64,000 nucleotides of DNA from positions 1,426,001 through 1,490,000 of the forward strand of contig NZ_CP019510.1 of assembly GCF_002002885.1 (NCBI RefSeq), in the 5' to 3' direction. Below the pieces are notes generated by a model, which had not been told where the DNA came from, did no database searches, and saw only the letters and a program-made list of their open reading frames with translations. The stretch is from Janthinobacterium sp. LM6 (lineage in GTDB: Bacteria > Pseudomonadota > Gammaproteobacteria > Burkholderiales > Burkholderiaceae_D). Every line of letters starts with the position of its first letter. Position 1 is the stretch's first letter. Positions 63,212 through 64,000 of this stretch are shown here, one piece after another. The position numbers were made by a program, and so were the translations under genes.

Positions 63212-64000
63212 TTAGAACTTGTAGGAACCGCTCAGGTAAAACTGGCGGCCCAGGGCGCTCGAGTACGATGGGTTGTAGCCAATTTGATGCGAACCCGTGT
63301 TACGCAGGGTGAACGGCGGATTGCGGTCGAACAGGTTCAGGATGCCGCCCGTGATTTCCACGTTCTTCAGCGGACGGTAAGCCGTCTGGAAGTCGAAGGT
63401 GGTGTAGCTCGGCACTTCCAGCTGGATGCCATAGCATTCGCCAGGGCTGCCGGCGACGATCACGGCGCAATCGTCGACCGTCTGTTCCTTGTCCGTGTAG
63501 CCATTGCGGTAGCTGGCGCTCAGCGTATGCGTGAACTTGGCCGTCTCATACGAGGTGGTGGCGCGGATGATGTTGCGGAAGCTGACCTTGTCGTTCGAAC
63601 CGTAGCGATTCAGGCTGGTTTCCCACTGATCATCGGTGCCCGGCGTCGTGTAGCGCGAACGCAGCAGGTAGGTACCCATCAGGCGGCTCGTCAGACGGCC
63701 GTCCAGCAACTTCATCTTGTGGGTGAAGTCGTAGTCGATACCGCGGTTTTCCACCTTGCCGATGTTAATCGGCAGCAGCTTGATGGCCAGCACGTCGAGG
63801 CCTGTCGAGGTGATGTGCTTGGTGGTAAACAGGTTGGCATACTTGGCTGGATTGTTGAAGATCAAGCCTTCGGAGACCGCCGTGACCTGGTCGCGGATTT
63901 CCACGTTCCACAGGTCGAACGACATCGACAGGCTGTCGATCGGCTCGAACACGGTACCGATGCTCCATTGCTTCGACGTTTCCGGCTTCAGCTCAGGATT
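63212..64000 (-). CDS. TonB-dependent receptor, C-terminal part (5' end outside window)
   Basis: The frame is open to the right edge, giving 262 visible codons. The first visible residues, NPELKPETSKQWSIGTVFEP, are the typical mid-barrel motif of TonB-dependent receptors. The barrel then runs through NVEIRDQVTAVSEGLI, NRGIDYDFTHKMKLL, VTGGILNLF-type closing strands (VEITGGILNLFDRNPPF) and the terminal LSGSYKF. One Cys pair (DDCAVIVAGSPGECYG) lies in a loop. About the last quarter to third of the protein is present. It is the second receptor flanking aroG. Confidence 0.92.
   Translation of the reverse strand, partial: NPELKPETSKQWSIGTVFEPIDSLSMSFDLWNVEIRDQVTAVSEGLIFNNPAKYANLFTTKHITSTGLDVLAIKLLPINIGKVENRGIDYDFTHKMKLLDGRLTSRLMGTYLLRSRYTTPGTDDQWETSLNRYGSNDKVSFRNIIRATTSYETAKFTHTLSASYRNGYTDKEQTVDDCAVIVAGSPGECYGIQLEVPSYTTFDFQTAYRPLKNVEITGGILNLFDRNPPFTLRNTGSHQIGYNPSYSSALGRQFYLSGSYKF

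Noticed and set aside
1-64000. CRISPR arrays, insertion sequences, tRNA or rRNA genes
   Set aside because: No regularly spaced repeats, transposase-like frames with terminal repeats, or RNA gene signatures were seen on reading either strand.

Overview
The window reads as chromosomal DNA of a G+C-rich betaproteobacterium. The best guess is an Oxalobacteraceae member close to Janthinobacterium or Duganella. This rests on overall gene content and protein style: polyhydroxybutyrate depolymerase with a Cys nucleophile, a polyhydroxyalkanoate granule-type protein, the block glnE - yhdP - nitrilase - tldD - aroG, NtrBC next to glnA, and many TonB-dependent receptors. No rRNA, tRNA, CRISPR array, insertion sequence or prophage was seen. 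Both edges cut a gene: rnfB on the left and a TonB-dependent receptor on the right.

Layout. 1-9.7 kb: partial rnfB; a periplasmic substrate-binding protein, a TonB-dependent receptor and a Tat-exported DOPA 4,5-dioxygenase-family protein; then, on the minus strand, PHB depolymerase, ferredoxin FdxA, and an emfourin-like inhibitor with its thermolysin-type protease; then a PHA-system protein. 9.7-14.6 kb: glycine betaine/proline transporter proVWX behind a strong promoter and a long leader that could be structured, then acyl-CoA-binding protein and an FKBP isomerase. 14.8-23 kb: a tightly packed run (beta-propeller protein, polysaccharide deacetylase, fatty acid hydroxylase/sterol desaturase, EI24 membrane protein, CinA-like domain), then a large bifunctional penicillin-binding protein and an unknown small protein. 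23-26.7 kb: glutathione S-transferase, TAXI-type solute-binding protein, a HigB/HigA-type toxin-antitoxin pair and a rhodanese.

26.7-34.4 kb is the nitrogen-control region: glnA with two NtrC-type enhancer sites and a sigma-54 promoter, a DUF4124 protein, ntrB and ntrC. CorA and a GAF-domain histidine kinase follow. 34.7-44 kb holds two TonB-dependent receptors around a FAD-dependent oxidoreductase, with a 1.5 kb gene-free stretch that is mostly AT-rich. 44-48 kb: rsmE, transketolase and GAPDH. 48-58.6 kb: a small cysteine-bearing secreted protein, a YoaK-family membrane protein, glnE (the enzyme that adenylylates the GlnA encoded 20 kb away), yhdP, a nitrilase-family amidase and tldD. 58.7-64 kb: a TonB-dependent receptor, then aroG (DAHP synthase) and a second, truncated receptor.

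The most striking signal lies just before aroG. A good sigma-70 promoter is followed by a 22-codon open frame rich in Phe and Tyr, then by complementary segments and a terminator hairpin with a T run. This is the full layout of a Phe/Tyr-sensing transcription attenuator controlling the first enzyme of aromatic amino acid synthesis. Other points of interest are the protease/emfourin pair without an export signal, the Tat-exported dioxygenase beside a TonB receptor, and a penicillin-binding protein whose second glycosyltransferase glutamate appears to be glutamine.
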